DNA from: Butyrivibrio hungatei NK4A153
GTDB taxonomy: Bacteria; Bacillota; Clostridia; Lachnospirales; Lachnospiraceae
Reading direction: 5' to 3'
Assembly (NCBI RefSeq): GCF_000424465.1
Contig: NZ_KE384198.1
Location: forward strand, 1 to 64,000
DNA: 64,000 nucleotides
Shown here: positions 1 to 8,886 of the stretch, one piece after another
Layout: each line of letters begins with the position of its first letter
Position numbering within the stretch: the first letter of the stretch is position 1
The notes under the pieces: generated by a model
The model's database searches: none
What the model was told of the DNA's origin: nothing
What the model saw: the letters and a program-made list of their open reading frames with translations, nothing else
Made by a program: the position numbers and the translations under genes

Positions 1-342
1 TACTATGGGTTCGGCTGACTTCTCACAGTTCGTTGTTACTAGGCTAATGAAACCCCTGTGAGACCTCCACGCTTAAGGCGCGCGCTCTTTCTCTCCATAT
101 ATCCGCCACATTTACTCTGCTACTACAAAAGTGATAGTTATTAGACTTTGTTGCTTTAAGCCAACTTATCTCTCGTAGCCTAGCCTTATATGTGATTCCT
201 GTCCGTCGGACCAGAGATTTGCTTACAGCTTCCTTCAGATTCCACCTCACGATGGACACCCTTGCTGTTCGGCTATACACTTCCCACTATCTGGGCGTGT
301 TTGGGACTTGCACCCGTTAGAGCGCGCCCATGGCGCGCAAAC
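1..342 (-). mobile_element. group IIC intron, 5' ribozyme part (continues beyond window)
   Basis: Read on the minus strand from 342 leftwards, this matches the conserved domain I layout of bacterial group IIC introns such as the Oceanobacillus iheyensis one. Recognisable blocks in order are CTCTAACGGGTGCAAGTCCC, CAAGGGTGTCC, GAGGTGGAATCTGAAGGAAG, TAAGGCTAGG, GGAGGTCTC and GAAGTCAGCCGAACCCATAG. The predicted 5' end (GTTTG) is at 342, two bases after the T-tract of the rplQ terminator, which is the known target preference of this class. The maturase gene would begin left of the window, so an intact RT cannot be confirmed. The 78-codon open frame at 44-280 lies inside the ribozyme and is not a gene. 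Confidence 0.85.
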
Positions 343-344
343 TT

Positions 345-380
345 AAAAAGAGGTTTCAGAGCATTCGCTCTGAAACCTCT
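345..380 (-). terminator. terminator of the alpha operon (after rplQ)
   Basis: A perfect 14-bp stem (349-362 with 367-380) has a 4-base loop and is followed on the minus strand by TTTTT. It lies 30 bp after the rplQ stop and ends the long ribosomal protein transcript. It is also the insertion target of the neighbouring group IIC intron. Confidence 0.93.
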
Positions 381-409
381 ATATTTATGGTTTAAATAAT
401 CAAAAGCTA

Positions 410-946
410 TTAAACAAGCTCAAGAACAACCATCATAGCTGCATCGCCTTTTCTCTGACCGATCTTGATGATTCTTGTGTAACCACCCTTACGATCTGCG
501 TACTTAGGTCCGTACTCATCGAAAAGCTTTGCTACAAGGTCAACTTCCTTAGTGTTCTTCTTTCTTCCCTTGTTCTCCTGAGGAACATCAACTACAGGGT
601 AAAGAGTCTTAAGAAGCTGTCTTCTTGCATGCATACGTGTAGGAAGATCCTTCTTGATTTCCTTAGTAACAGTTGTGAACTTAGTAACCTTCTTACCGTC
701 AACAACTTCCTTTACTCTCTTTCCGTCCTTATCCTTCTCAGGAATCTTAACTTCAACGGAAACAGTCTCAAAATTGTCCTTTTCCTTAGCAGCAAGAGTG
801 ATCATAGGCTCTACGATCTTCTTGATTTCCTTAGCTCTTGCCTCAGTAGTAACAATCTTTCCATTGTAAAGAAGTGCTGTTACCTGGTTACGAAGAAGTG
901 CTCTTCTGGGCTTTGTTGCTTTTCCAAGCTTTCTGTACATTGCCAT
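410..946 (-). CDS. rplQ: 50S ribosomal protein L17 with lineage insertion
   Basis: Large-subunit protein bL17, located near the polypeptide exit tunnel. The N-terminus [20 protein letters not shown] and the C-terminal [19 protein letters not shown] block are typical. The protein has 178 residues against about 115-130 in most bacteria. The extra length is a Lys/Glu/Val-rich insertion at roughly residues 58-100, before the conserved HARRQ, plus a shorter one at about 120-135. It is the last gene of the alpha operon, after rpoA. The start is the ATG at 946, preceded by AAAGGATG about 10 bases upstream; an in-frame ATG two codons later is possible. Confidence 0.97.
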   Translation of the reverse strand: MAMYRKLGKATKPRRALLRNQVTALLYNGKIVTTEARAKEIKKIVEPMITLAAKEKDNFETVSVEVKIPEKDKDGKRVKEVVDGKKVTKFTTVTKEIKKDLPTRMHARRQLLKTLYPVVDVPQENKGRKKNTKEVDLVAKLFDEYGPKYADRKGGYTRIIKIGQRKGDAAMMVVLELV

Positions 947-1113
947 GTTATTTTACATCCTTTCTCATTTGCGGAGTTCCCTCCGCTGTAGGTACATCAT
1001 AAGATGCGCATCGGTCTTACTCTCACAATGCAGTTTTTTGATCCTATGAGAATCCGCTTCAGTACGCATCGGATTTACCTTCCGCGGACATTCATAATTA
1101 ATAGTTAGTGATA
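947..1113 (-). other. rpoA-rplQ spacer with hairpins
   Basis: This 167-bp spacer is long for this operon. On the minus strand it can fold into several hairpins: ATCCG/CGGAT, TCTCA/TGAGA, and a tight GCGGAG-GGAA-CTCCGC hairpin at 971-986 just before the rplQ ribosome binding site. There is no T-tract, so it is not a plain terminator. A regulatory or RNA-processing role for L17 expression is possible but not shown. Confidence 0.4.
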
Positions 1114-2073
1114 TTACTGTTCGCCATCTGACTTAAGTGAAAGTCCAAGCTCATCAAGCTTAGCAAGGACCTCCTCAAGTGACTTACGTCCAAGATTACG
1201 AACCTTCATCATATCATCAGAAGTCTTGCTTGCAAGCTCCTGAACGGTATTGATGCCTGCTCTCTTAAGGCAGTTGAATGAACGAACTGAAAGTTCAAGC
1301 TCATCAATTGACATTTCGAGAACTTTGCCCTTCTCATCGTCTTCCTTCTCGATCATAACTTCTGCTGTCTTAGCATTCTCAGAAAGGTCGATGAAGAGGC
1401 TCAAATGCTCACTGAGTACCTTTGCTGCAAGGCTTACAGCCTCGTCGGGAGCAAGTGTTCCATCAGTGTGAACATCTAATGTAAGCTTATCGAAATCAGT
1501 TACCTGACCTACACGAGTGTTCTCGATGGTTATATTTACTCTCTCTACAGGTGTGTAGATAGAATCGATTGCGATAACTCCGATTGGAAGATCGCCTGTC
1601 TTATTCTTGTCAGAGCTTACATAACCTCTTCCCTTTGTGATGGTGAGCTCCATGTAGAGCTTAGCATCCTTTCCGGAAAGTGTAGCGATAACCTGATCAG
1701 GATTCATGATCTCAATATCCTGGTCCACCTGAATATCTGATGCTCTTACTACTCCTTCGCCGTTGAACTCGATATAAGCTGTCTTAGGTTCGTTAGTATC
1801 AGAGGAATTCTTTATAGAAAGATTCTTGATATTCATAATGATCTCAGTTACGTCTTCCTTTACTCCGGGAATAGAACTGAATTCATGCAGCACGCCTTCA
1901 ATCTTGACCTGACTTACTGCTGCACCAGGTAATGATGAGAGCATAATCCTACGAAGGGAATTGCCCAGTGTAATACCGTAACCTCTTTCAAGAGGCTCTA
2001 CTACGAATTTACCATATTTCTTATCATCTGAGATTTCAGCAACTTCAATATTTGGTCTTTCAAAATCAAACAC
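1114..2073 (-). CDS. rpoA: DNA-directed RNA polymerase subunit alpha
   Basis: Scaffold subunit of RNA polymerase. It dimerises to recruit beta and beta', and contacts UP elements and activators with its C-terminal domain. The N-terminal domain (about 1-230) carries the assembly motif [20 protein letters not shown]. After an acidic linker rich in Glu/Asp/Lys, the C-terminal domain (about 250-315) contains the helix-hairpin-helix segment [14 protein letters not shown] and [13 protein letters not shown]. The length of 319 residues is normal. It lies between rpsD and rplQ as in other Firmicutes. Confidence 0.99.
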   Translation of the reverse strand: MFDFERPNIEVAEISDDKKYGKFVVEPLERGYGITLGNSLRRIMLSSLPGAAVSQVKIEGVLHEFSSIPGVKEDVTEIIMNIKNLSIKNSSDTNEPKTAYIEFNGEGVVRASDIQVDQDIEIMNPDQVIATLSGKDAKLYMELTITKGRGYVSSDKNKTGDLPIGVIAIDSIYTPVERVNITIENTRVGQVTDFDKLTLDVHTDGTLAPDEAVSLAAKVLSEHLSLFIDLSENAKTAEVMIEKEDDEKGKVLEMSIDELELSVRSFNCLKRAGINTVQELASKTSDDMMKVRNLGRKSLEEVLAKLDELGLSLKSDGEQ

Positions 2074-2121
2074 TGATATACCCTCCTTATGTGACTAGTT
2101 AACAAGTTTCTATTTAATAGA

Positions 2122-2715
2122 TTACTTAGAATACAACTCGACGATAAGCATCTCATCAACAGGAACGTCGATTACTTCTCTTGAAGGAAGTTCCTTTATT
2201 GTACCCTTAAGTCCTTCCTTGTTAACGTCAAGCCACTCAGGAACAAGTCTGCTTGCAGTGATTTCTGAAATATCCTTAAATCTCTGAATGTTCTTAGCTG
2301 CCTCTTTAACTTCGATGACATCACCGGCCTTAATGAGGTATGAAGGAATGTTGATTACCTTACCATTTACAGTGATGAACTTGTGAAGAACAACCTGTCT
2401 AGCTTCTCTTCTTGTTCTTGCAAAGCCCATTCTGAAGATAACGTTATCAAGTCTTGTCTCAAGAATAGTCATAAGGTTGGAACCTGTCTGACCCTTCATT
2501 CTGTCTGCTCTGTCGTAGTAATTTCTAAAAGGCTTCTCAAGGACGCCATATATGAATTTAGCCTTCTGCTTCTCGCGGAGCTGAAGTCCATACTCACTCA
2601 TTTTCTTACCAGCGTTAGCTGATGTTCTCTTAGACTTTTTGTCATATCCAAGAAATGTAGGATCCAGATCAAGTGATCTGCATCTTTTTAATACGGGAAC
2701 TCTGTTTACTGCCAT
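2122..2715 (-). CDS. rpsD: 30S ribosomal protein S4
   Basis: Primary 16S rRNA-binding protein uS4, which nucleates 30S assembly and sits at the mRNA entry channel. The S4 RNA-binding domain is clear at about residues 88-150 (RLDNVIFRMGFARTRREARQ, then HKFITVNGKVINIPSYLIK). The N-terminus lacks the cysteine zinc motif found in one S4 subtype (C- form). The length of 197 residues is normal. It lies in the alpha operon between rpsK and rpoA, with AAAGGAG before the ATG at 2715. Being inside the operon differs from Bacillus subtilis, where rpsD is separate. Confidence 0.98.
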   Translation of the reverse strand: MAVNRVPVLKRCRSLDLDPTFLGYDKKSKRTSANAGKKMSEYGLQLREKQKAKFIYGVLEKPFRNYYDRADRMKGQTGSNLMTILETRLDNVIFRMGFARTRREARQVVLHKFITVNGKVINIPSYLIKAGDVIEVKEAAKNIQRFKDISEITASRLVPEWLDVNKEGLKGTIKELPSREVIDVPVDEMLIVELYSK

Positions 2716-2854
2716 TTTAGGCTCCTTTCTTTTACTCAGACAACATTCTGTTATCTGATGTTGTTTACAGTGTCATGCACCTTCATCCAACGCGTTAAAT
2801 ACATATATATTTGCACATGTATTCTGCAATGAGAGTAACGCGATATAAAATCGA

Positions 2855-3262
2855 TTATACTCTACGACGCTTGGGAGGTCTGCATCCGTTGTGCGGTACA
2901 GGTGTTACATCTGTGATAGATGTAACTGTGAGTCCACTTGCAGCAAGAGCTCTGATAGCAGCTTCTCTTCCTGATCCTGGTCCCTTAACGAATACATCAA
3001 CAGTCTTAAGGCCGTGAATAAGTGCAGCCTTTGTTGCTGTCTCTGCAGCTACCTGTGCAGCATAAGGAGTAGATTTCCTTGAACCTTTAAATCCGAGACC
3101 GCCGGCACTTGCCCAGCTAAGAGCGTTTCCTGCTGCATCTGTCAAAGTAACGATAGTGTTATTGAAAGATGACTGGATGTGCGCCTGTCCGTGTTCAACG
3201 TTTTTCTTGACACGTTTCTTTGCAGCTGACTTTTTAGCTGCAGTTGATTTCTGATTTGCCAT
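2855..3262 (-). CDS. rpsK: 30S ribosomal protein S11
   Basis: Platform protein uS11, which helps form the E-site region with S7. The basic N-terminal tail (residues 1-20, Ala/Lys-rich) is followed by the typical core [26 protein letters not shown] and the C-terminal [18 protein letters not shown]. It has 135 residues. It is preceded by rpsM and followed after 139 bp by rpsD. That spacer contains a 7-bp stem (CGCGTTA/TAACGCG) and a CAACAT/ATGTTG hairpin, possibly a control region for rpsD. Confidence 0.98.
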   Translation of the reverse strand: MANQKSTAAKKSAAKKRVKKNVEHGQAHIQSSFNNTIVTLTDAAGNALSWASAGGLGFKGSRKSTPYAAQVAAETATKAALIHGLKTVDVFVKGPGSGREAAIRALAASGLTVTSITDVTPVPHNGCRPPKRRRV

Positions 3263-3345
3263 TTTAAACTAACCTACTTTCTTCCTAATAATTACTGGTT
3301 ATAATGTTACATCACTGATCTGCCATGCTCAGACATCAAGAAAAA

Positions 3346-3714
3346 TTATTTCTTCTTGTTAGCGATTGTTCTCTTAGGTCCTTTTCTAGTTCTTGCATTT
3401 GTCTTAGTTCTCTGACCACGGCAAGGAAGTCCTCTTCTATGACGCATGCCTCTGAAACATCCGATCTCTGTGAGTCTCTTGATGTTCATAGCGATTTCTC
3501 TTCTGAGGTCACCTTCTACATCGTAGTCGTTACCGATAATCTCGGCAATTTTCTTTACTTCTTCGTCTGTAAGATCACGAACACGTGTGTCCGGACTTAC
3601 TTTTGCTGCTTCAAGAATCTTGTTTGAGCTTGTTCTACCAATTCCGTAGATGTATGTCAAACCGATCTCTACTCGCTTATCTCTAGGTAAATCTACACCT
3701 GCAATACGAGCCAT
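3346..3714 (-). CDS. rpsM: 30S ribosomal protein S13
   Basis: Head protein uS13, which contacts the P-site tRNA and forms bridges to the large subunit. Signature [24 protein letters not shown] at the start, then [20 protein letters not shown] near the C-terminus, with a basic tail ending NKKK that reaches the P site. It has 122 residues. The gene follows rpmJ in the alpha operon and is followed by rpsK. Confidence 0.98.
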   Translation of the reverse strand: MARIAGVDLPRDKRVEIGLTYIYGIGRTSSNKILEAAKVSPDTRVRDLTDEEVKKIAEIIGNDYDVEGDLRREIAMNIKRLTEIGCFRGMRHRRGLPCRGQRTKTNARTRKGPKRTIANKKK

Positions 3715-3851
3715 TTTTTATTCCTCCATAACTTATAAATAATATTACTTGTTTGATTGGGGCCATGATTCACAGCCCAACCGGACAAAGAATGATCCGA
3801 TCTTTCCAATACACATTGGTATCAAAAAGTAATCCACCTAAACGGCTCGGA

Positions 3852-3965
3852 TTATCCCTGTCTCTGTTTGTGCTTAGGGTTGTCACAGATAACTCTGATA
3901 ACGCCCTTTCTCTTAATAACCTTGCACTTTTCGCACATAGGCTTAACAGAAGACCTTACTTTCAT
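3852..3965 (-). CDS. rpmJ: 50S ribosomal protein L36
   Basis: A 37-residue zinc-ribbon protein, bL36, found by translating the minus strand. It begins [20 protein letters not shown] and ends NPKHKQRQG. The zinc ligands CxxC, C and H (C11, C14, C27, H33) are all present, so this is the zinc-binding C+ form. It lies between the diguanylate cyclase gene and rpsM. The ATG at 3965 follows AAAGGAG. It is the first gene after the internal promoter at 4047-4075. Confidence 0.96.
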   Translation of the reverse strand: MKVRSSVKPMCEKCKVIKRKGVIRVICDNPKHKQRQG

Positions 3966-4046
3966 TGTTACTCCTTTCCTGCATGGTAAACAGATAATGC
4001 TTAAAGAAGGGCATAATAACCCCTCTACCTAAAAAGACCATTTGAT

Positions 4047-4075
4047 ATCATAACATATCCAAAGTCAATAATCAA
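4047..4075 (-). promoter_or_regulatory. sigma-A type promoter for rpmJ and the alpha operon
   Basis: On the minus strand TTGATT, a 17-bp spacer and TATGAT sit about 80 bp upstream of rpmJ and just downstream of the diguanylate cyclase stop codon. It would give the alpha operon its own start after the inserted signalling gene. This is inferred from consensus only. Confidence 0.6.
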
Positions 4076-4117
4076 GCAGTTTTTTCAGCTTTTTCATAAG
4101 GGTTTTTCATAAGATTG

Positions 4118-5230
4118 TTACGACAATTTTGAATTTCTTTCTTTTTCTTCCTCATGAAGATTAAATGTGGCTTTTCCGCTCTCTTTTGCCTCATAAAGAG
4201 CTTCATCCGCCTTCTTATAAAGCTCACTGAAGCTTGCGCAGTCGTTGTCACTGACAATACCGATACTGCATGTAAGACCTGATACCTGATTGATACGTGC
4301 AGTCTTAAACTCGTGAAGAATACTTCTGCATCTCTTTTCCGCAAATCCTTCCGGCATCTCGCCCATCACGAGTACCATAAATTCATCGCCGCCAATCCTT
4401 CCCATAATGTCATAGGGATGGAAATAGCTCTGAAGTATCTCAGAGAACTTCTTAAGCACGTTATCACCCGTCTGATGGCCGTATGTATCATTTACTTCCT
4501 TGAAATTATCAAGGTCAAAGATAAACAGAATGCATCTTGCACCGGGTTTTCTTTTCTTAAGGTATTCATTACATTTCTCTTCAAAAGAAAGCTTGTTGTA
4601 AATACCCGTAAGAAGATCTGTAGTACTCTTTCTTTCGAGGATACGTCTGTCTTCACCTTTATTTATCGCTAGATCGACTATCTCAAAATAGCTGAACAGC
4701 GACGCGATGATGGCAACGCCCGCAACAAACAGATCTCTTTTTACACCATAATGGGGACGGATCATAGAATCCATTATGCAATATATGATGGTAAGTACGA
4801 TCTTGTACACCGTAGTGGCCAAAAAAGTATCCATATATACCGCAGTTATCACGATAATGGCACAAGGGAACACAATACACCTTGATGTCATGTTCATAAT
4901 AATATCAGCATAGGAGTAAGCAAGAATCATCACTCCATAAAAAAAGAAGGAATACATTCTAGATAATTTGAAGCTCTCAGATATATTACTAAGAAAAACT
5001 TTCTGTACTAAATGTATTCCAACAAGAACAAACAATATTGCAATTAGAAAAAAACAAAAATAATAACTTCCCGAAAACAGTAAAATAAGAAATAGCAGGA
5101 ACGCGCTAACACCGGATAAAAACATCACAGTGTCAGCAGTGTTTCGGATATTATCCTCCGCTATCTTATTCTTGTTATAATGTATGAACGAAATACTATC
5201 GAAATGCCTATCCAGAATTTTTTGTATCAT
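4118..5230 (-). CDS. membrane diguanylate cyclase (GGDEF) inside the ribosomal cluster
   Basis: Predicted to make cyclic di-GMP from two GTP. The N-terminal half (about 35-190) holds around six hydrophobic segments without a recognised named sensor domain. The GGDEF domain follows (about 205-365), with TDLLTGIYNKLSFEE at its start, FDLDNFKEVNDTYGH, the intact signature RIGGDEF near residue 290, and YKKADEALYEAKESGK at the end. The RxxD product-inhibition site reads HPYD, so feedback inhibition may be lost. There is no EAL or HD-GYP partner nearby. I chose the ATG at 5230 (GAGGG just upstream) over a GTG at 5245. It sits between infA and rpmJ, an unusual place for a signalling enzyme; co-transcription with the spc operon is likely, since no terminator precedes it. 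Confidence 0.93.
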   Translation of the reverse strand: MIQKILDRHFDSISFIHYNKNKIAEDNIRNTADTVMFLSGVSAFLLFLILLFSGSYYFCFFLIAILFVLVGIHLVQKVFLSNISESFKLSRMYSFFFYGVMILAYSYADIIMNMTSRCIVFPCAIIVITAVYMDTFLATTVYKIVLTIIYCIMDSMIRPHYGVKRDLFVAGVAIIASLFSYFEIVDLAINKGEDRRILERKSTTDLLTGIYNKLSFEEKCNEYLKKRKPGARCILFIFDLDNFKEVNDTYGHQTGDNVLKKFSEILQSYFHPYDIMGRIGGDEFMVLVMGEMPEGFAEKRCRSILHEFKTARINQVSGLTCSIGIVSDNDCASFSELYKKADEALYEAKESGKATFNLHEEEKERNSKLS

Positions 5231-5267
5231 AAATCCCTCACACACGTACCGTTATTAGATTATTATA

Positions 5268-5486
5268 TTACTTGTCTCTCCAAATAATTCTTCCTTTTGT
5301 AAGATCATATGGTGATAACTCAAGTGTTACCTTATCACCGGGTAAAATTCTGATAAAGTTCTGGCGAAGCTTACCGCTTATATGTGCCAACACAACGTGT
5401 CCGTTTTCAAGTTCAACCTGGAACATTGTATTGGGAAGCTTCTCAATTACCTTTCCTTCAATTTCAATTACATCAGCCTTTGACAT
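5268..5486 (-). CDS. infA: translation initiation factor IF-1
   Basis: A small OB-fold factor that binds the 30S A site during initiation. The sequence [39 protein letters not shown] and the end GRIIWRDK are standard, and the 72-residue length is exact for the family. It follows map by 23 bp. The next gene downstream is the diguanylate cyclase rather than rpmJ, so the usual infA-rpmJ pair is interrupted. Confidence 0.98.
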   Translation of the reverse strand: MSKADVIEIEGKVIEKLPNTMFQVELENGHVVLAHISGKLRQNFIRILPGDKVTLELSPYDLTKGRIIWRDK

Positions 5487-5509
5487 CTACATCTCCTCTT
5501 AATTTACAA

Positions 5510-6262
5510 CTATATTAAAGTTAATATCTCCGGTTCACCATCCGTGATGGCTATTGTATTCTCATAATGTGCTGCAAGTGACCCGTCAAGTGTGACAACA
5601 GTCCAGTCATCCTCAAGCCAGCCTATCTTGCGGCTTCCCATTGTTATCATGGGCTCGACGCATATGGTCATACCTTTTTGAAGTTTCACACCTCTTGTCA
5701 GTTTCCTGAAGTTAGGCACCATGGGATCTTCATGTAAACTTGTTCCGATCCCGTGACCTGTAAGTTCCCTTACAATGCCGTAACCGTGTGGTCTGATATA
5801 TTTATCGATAGCAGCGGAAATATCGTGAAGTCTGTTTCCCGCTTTAGCTTTCTTAATTCCTTCAAAAAAGCTTTCTCTGGTGACATCGATAAGTTTCTGC
5901 GCTTCATCGCTTATCTTACCGACGCCCCATGTTCTCGCCGCATCAGAATGAAAACCTTTATATATGAGTCCTGTGTCGAAAGAAACAATGTCTCCTTCCT
6001 GCAGGATTCGCTCACTGCTAGGTATTCCGTGAACTACTTCATTGTTCACCGAAATGCACACAGAAGCAGGAAATCCTTCGTAATCTTTGCAATTCGGAAT
6101 CCCGCCCAGAGCACGGATAGTTCTCTCACCAATCTCATCAAGCTCAAGAGTTGATATACCGGGTCTGAGAGCAGCATGCAGTTCTTCATGAACCTTTGCC
6201 AATAGATGCCCTGACTGTCGCATAAGATTGATTTCTTCATCTGTTTTGATACTTATAGCCAT
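5510..6262 (-). CDS. map: type I methionine aminopeptidase
   Basis: Removes the initiator methionine from nascent proteins. It is the short type Ia form (250 residues) without an N-terminal zinc extension. The metal ligands are visible: D in SFDTGL, D in HSDAARTWG, H in GHGIGTSLHEDP, E in CVEPM and E in HYENTIAI. The substrate His lies in VVHGIPS. It sits in the spc operon between adk and infA, the normal Firmicutes arrangement, with 14 bp to adk. Confidence 0.97.
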   Translation of the reverse strand: MAISIKTDEEINLMRQSGHLLAKVHEELHAALRPGISTLELDEIGERTIRALGGIPNCKDYEGFPASVCISVNNEVVHGIPSSERILQEGDIVSFDTGLIYKGFHSDAARTWGVGKISDEAQKLIDVTRESFFEGIKKAKAGNRLHDISAAIDKYIRPHGYGIVRELTGHGIGTSLHEDPMVPNFRKLTRGVKLQKGMTICVEPMITMGSRKIGWLEDDWTVVTLDGSLAAHYENTIAITDGEPEILTLI

Positions 6263-6276
6263 TTTAACACACCAGA

Positions 6277-6921
6277 TTATGCATTCAATATGCTAACAAT
6301 ATCACTGAAGACTTCCTGCATATCCTTTGTTCCGTCTACAGTCTTCAAAATACTCTTTTTCTCATAGTAATCAATAAGCGGCTGAGTCTGCTCATGATAA
6401 ACCTTAAGTCTGTTCTGAACTGTCTCAGGCTTGTCATCATCTCTCTGAACAAGCTCGCTACCGCACTTATCACAGATTCCGTCTTTCTGTGGTTTAATAT
6501 GTTCAATATGATAGGTTGCGCCACACTTCAGACAAGCTCTTCTGCCTGACATTCTGCGAACGATATTCTCATCGGGAACGTCAACATTGATAGCGTAATC
6601 AACCTTATCACCAAGCTTTGTAAGTTCTGAATCAAGAACATCAGCCTGGGGAATTGTGCGAGGAAAACCATCAAGTACGTATCCGTTCTTGCAGTCATCA
6701 TTTGCTACTCTGTCAAGAAGAAGCTCAACTGTAAGCTCATCGGGAACAAGCTGTCCCTTATCCATGAATTCCTTGGCTTTCTTACCAAGTTCTGTTCCGT
6801 TCTTGATGTTGGCTCTGAAAATATCTCCTGTTGAGATATGCGGAATGTTGAACTTTTCCGCGATCATCTGAGCCTGTGTGCCTTTTCCCGCACCGGGTGC
6901 ACCCAACATAATAATCTTCAT
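6277..6921 (-). CDS. adk: adenylate kinase (zinc-lid form)
   Basis: Interconverts ATP + AMP and 2 ADP. The P-loop [10 protein letters not shown] is at residues 7-16, the AMP-binding [10 protein letters not shown] follows, and DRVANDDC lies near residue 90. The lid carries two CxxC pairs (CLKCG and CDKCG, about residues 130-153), which bind structural zinc in Gram-positive enzymes. It has 214 residues. It lies between secY and map. Confidence 0.98.
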   Translation of the reverse strand: MKIIMLGAPGAGKGTQAQMIAEKFNIPHISTGDIFRANIKNGTELGKKAKEFMDKGQLVPDELTVELLLDRVANDDCKNGYVLDGFPRTIPQADVLDSELTKLGDKVDYAINVDVPDENIVRRMSGRRACLKCGATYHIEHIKPQKDGICDKCGSELVQRDDDKPETVQNRLKVYHEQTQPLIDYYEKKSILKTVDGTKDMQEVFSDIVSILNA

Positions 6922-6950
6922 ACTCTAATCCCTTCCATAAAGTAGAAACA

Positions 6951-6993
6951 AGAGGTTGCAGGGCCCACTGCGAGAGTAGGTCCCTGTACCTCT
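6951..6993 (-). other. strong hairpin between secY and adk
   Basis: On the minus strand AGAGGTACAGGGACC pairs with GGGCCCTGCAACCTCT around a short loop, giving a stem of about 14 pairs in the 88-bp secY-adk spacer. It is followed by TTGTTTC rather than a solid T-tract. It may be a weak attenuator or an RNase processing site that sets the secY:adk ratio. Confidence 0.5.
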
Positions 6994-7009
6994 TTCATTA
7001 ATTTTTTAA

Positions 7010-8329
7010 TCAGTCTTCCAAAAATCCCTTGTAATTACGTACAAGCATCTGTGACTCAATCTGTTTTATAGTTTCAAGTATAACACTTACCACGATGATA
7101 AGGCTAGTACCACCGAATGAAACACTTGCCTTGAACATACCACTGAAGAAGTAAGGAATTATTGCAATAAGAATAAGTCCGCATGCTCCGATAAAGATGA
7201 TATAGTTCAAAATGCTTGTAAGATAATCGCTTGTAGGCTTTCCGGGTCTGATTCCCGGTATGAAACCGCCCTGCTTCTTCATATTATCTGCAATCTCAAT
7301 AGGATTGAAGGTAATTGATGTATAGAAATACGCGAAGAAGATAAGCAATAATATGTATACTACAAGACCAATGGAATACTCCCAATGGTTTGGATCAAAC
7401 CAATTGTCCTGTCTTAAATATTCCAATATCGTTGCCCAAACGCCCGGTCCCTTATAACCTGTGAAATAAGTTATAACGCTGGGGAACTGGAACAATGACA
7501 TTGCAAAAATGATAGGCATAACGCCCGCTGTGCTGACCTTAAGCGGAATCTCCGAACGATTTCCACCATAAGTTCTTCTACCCTGAATCTTCTTTGCATA
7601 CTGAACAGGGATTCTGCGCTCTGCGCCGTTAAGAACTACGATCAGTACTACCAATGCAATAATAACCGCTATAATTATTACAGCTGATACTACTCCCCTT
7701 GCAATAGGCTTCCCACTCACAAAACGCTCGAAAAGCGAATGAAGATCTGACGGAATTCTTGAAAGAATGTTGATCGTCAGAACTATAGAAATACCATTCC
7801 CAACACCGTTTTCCGTGATTCGTTCACCAATCCACATGAGGAATGCACTACCTGCTGTAAATGCAACTACAACCTGAATTGCCAAGAAGATTGATTTATC
7901 TGCAAGGGAATCGCCTTTGTAGAAATTAACAGCCATTGCAATGGACTCGATAAGTGCCAAAACTACAGTAATGTATCTTGTCATTGCTGTAAGTTTCTTT
8001 CTTCCGTCCTCTCCGTCCTTCTGCCACTCCTCAAATTTGGGAATAGCAATAGTAAGAAGCTGAACAATAATGGAAGATGTGATGTAAGGTGTGATGTTGA
8101 GAGCCAGGATTGAAGCATGCTCAAACGATCCACCAGTAAATCGATCCACAAAGCCAAAAGCATCATTTCCGCTCTTTAAACCTTCAAACCAGCTCTTAAA
8201 ACGCTGGACATCGATTCCGGGAACCGGAATTGTTGTTCCAAATCTGATAACAGCAAGCATTGCAAGAGTAAAGAGAAGTTTCAATCTGATTTCTTTGACT
8301 TTTAATGCATTCATTAGGGACTTAAACAT
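7010..8329 (-). CDS. secY: preprotein translocase subunit SecY
   Basis: The central pore of the Sec translocon in the plasma membrane. It has 439 residues with ten hydrophobic segments. Typical blocks are IRFGTTIPVPGID near the N-terminus, the plug region around residue 65 (GGSFEHASILALNITPYI), the cytoplasmic loop with ERRIPVQYAKKIQGRR, and PGIRPGKPTSDYL. Its ATG at 8329 shares one base with the rplO stop (TAATG), so the two are translationally coupled. Followed by adk. Confidence 0.99.
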   Translation of the reverse strand: MFKSLMNALKVKEIRLKLLFTLAMLAVIRFGTTIPVPGIDVQRFKSWFEGLKSGNDAFGFVDRFTGGSFEHASILALNITPYITSSIIVQLLTIAIPKFEEWQKDGEDGRKKLTAMTRYITVVLALIESIAMAVNFYKGDSLADKSIFLAIQVVVAFTAGSAFLMWIGERITENGVGNGISIVLTINILSRIPSDLHSLFERFVSGKPIARGVVSAVIIIAVIIALVVLIVVLNGAERRIPVQYAKKIQGRRTYGGNRSEIPLKVSTAGVMPIIFAMSLFQFPSVITYFTGYKGPGVWATILEYLRQDNWFDPNHWEYSIGLVVYILLLIFFAYFYTSITFNPIEIADNMKKQGGFIPGIRPGKPTSDYLTSILNYIIFIGACGLILIAIIPYFFSGMFKASVSFGGTSLIIVVSVILETIKQIESQMLVRNYKGFLED

Positions 8330-8769
8330 TAGATCACCTCTGTTGTTCCACCAAGTGCCTCGATTTTCTCTTTTGCTGCTGCGCTGAACGCATTTGCTTT
8401 AACCGTAAGCTTCTTGGTAAATTCTCCGTTTCCAAGAATCTTTACACCATCAAGCTCTTTCTTGATGATTCCCTGATCCTTGAGTGCCTGAACATCTACA
8501 ACTGCTCCGTTATCAAATACTTCAAGAGCGCTTACGTTAATTCCTACGATGTTTTTATGATTGATATTCTTGAAGCCTCTCTTAGGAAGTCTTCTGAAAA
8601 GTGGCATCTGTCCACCTTCGAAGCCAAGTCTGGGAGCACCTGAACGAGCCTTCTGACCCTTGTGTCCCTTACCTGCGGTCTTGCCGTTTCCTGAAGCATG
8701 ACCACGGCCTCTTCTAAAATTATCGCTCTGTACAGAACCTTCAGCAGGTCTTAAGTTTGATAATTCCAT
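8329..8769 (-). CDS. rplO: 50S ribosomal protein L15
   Basis: uL15, a 23S rRNA-binding assembly protein. The basic, glycine-rich N-terminus [19 protein letters not shown] and the [17 protein letters not shown] block are diagnostic. It has 146 residues. It is preceded by rpmD across a highly structured 117-bp spacer and overlaps secY by one base. Confidence 0.98.
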   Translation of the reverse strand: MELSNLRPAEGSVQSDNFRRGRGHASGNGKTAGKGHKGQKARSGAPRLGFEGGQMPLFRRLPKRGFKNINHKNIVGINVSALEVFDNGAVVDVQALKDQGIIKKELDGVKILGNGEFTKKLTVKANAFSAAAKEKIEALGGTTEVI

Positions 8770-8790
8770 GATAATCCTCCTTTATTTAAC

Positions 8791-8862
8791 TCCGGAGCTT
8801 ATACCGCTACACGCAATAAGCATCGCTGCTTATCACTCGCGCATACATACTGCAGCTCCGGA
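8791..8862 (-). promoter_or_regulatory. structured RNA element upstream of rplO
   Basis: On the minus strand TCCGGAGCT and AGCTCCGGA form a perfect 9-bp outer stem. Inside is a second hairpin, GATAAGCA-GCGA-TGCTTAT, with a GCGA tetraloop extended by CGC/GCG. The element sits about 20 bp before the rplO ATG and overlaps no gene. It resembles an autoregulatory ribosomal-protein leader in position, but I do not recognise it as a named family. Confidence 0.55.
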
Positions 8863-8886
8863 TACCATTTACTTTTGCTTTTGAGA

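Noticed and set aside
44-280. A 78-codon minus-strand frame near the left edge
   Set aside because: It lies inside the conserved domain I of a group IIC intron and has no ribosome binding site or protein-like character; the RNA explains the conservation.
4072-4344. A 90-codon frame at the end of the diguanylate cyclase gene
   Set aside because: It overlaps the GGDEF domain in another frame, and its downstream end covers the rpmJ promoter.
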